A stretch of DNA of 5,716 nucleotides from Planctomycetota bacterium (GTDB taxonomy: Bacteria > Planctomycetota > SKW154): the NCBI GenBank assembly GCA_026418755.1, contig JAOAAR010000141.1, positions 1 through 5,716 on the forward strand, written 5' to 3'. Position numbers and translations under genes: made by a program. A model generated the notes under the pieces. It did no database searches. It saw only the letters and a program-made list of their open reading frames with translations, and was not told the DNA's origin. Shown piece by piece: positions 5,694 through 5,716 of the stretch. Positions within the stretch are counted from its first letter, which is position 1. Each line of letters starts with the position of its first letter.

Positions 5694-5716
5694 CTGTCTC
5701 TTATACACATCTCCGA
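5694..5716. other. Sequencing-library adapter (Nextera / Tn5 mosaic end), not genomic
   Basis: CTGTCTCTTATACACATCT at 5694-5712 is the complement of the Tn5 mosaic end used in Nextera libraries, and the following CCGA continues the Read-2 adapter. It sits exactly at the window end, as expected for an untrimmed read at a contig edge. These 23 bases should be removed; a frame starting in them (peptide beginning MCIRDR) is a known artefact of this adapter. Confidence 0.97.

Noticed and set aside
5486..5710. Minus-strand open frame starting MCIRDR
   Set aside because: Its start lies in the sequencing adapter and the rest is an alternative frame of the ABC ATPase gene.

Overview
This is a bacterial window in which every gene I can support lies on the minus strand, so the operon reads from high to low coordinates. 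The host looks like a Gram-negative-type bacterium: one protein has a lipoprotein signal and another a Sec signal peptide. The type of ABC ATPase, the DUF1570/peptidase-MA-like lipoprotein and the exported HEAT protein recall Planctomycetota or a related uncultured phylum. That placement is an inference from family resemblance only. Standard genetic code 11 and Shine-Dalgarno-led starts fit every gene.

Right part (5679 down to 1071): four closely packed genes, with gaps of about 10-24 bases, that look like one transcript. They are an ABC-2-type ATPase, a tail-anchored coiled-coil protein, a large exported HEAT-repeat protein ending in two STN-like modules, and a ComF-family phosphoribosyltransferase. 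No permease is visible. If the ATPase has one, it must be encoded upstream, beyond the contig end. The ATPase has Asn where the H-loop (switch) His normally sits. The ComF gene is most likely a housekeeping passenger on the transcript.

Left part (1070 down to 1): a 207-base spacer with a plausible sigma-70 promoter, then an FmdB-type zinc-ribbon gene. This overlaps, by an ATGA junction, a lipoprotein gene that runs off the left edge. The lipoprotein resembles DUF1570/peptidase-MA-like proteins, but its HExxH motif reads HTFIY, so it is probably not an active protease.

Two features concern the DNA itself. The last 23 bases (5694-5716) are a Nextera/Tn5 library adapter, not genome, so the true contig ends at about 5693, just upstream of the ATPase ribosome-binding site. 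Synonymous third positions switch from strongly G-ending to C-ending inside the HEAT gene near 2440. They stay C-ending in the sampled part of ComF, then return to G/T-ending in the last gene. I saw no RNA gene, insertion sequence, CRISPR array or convincing terminator.
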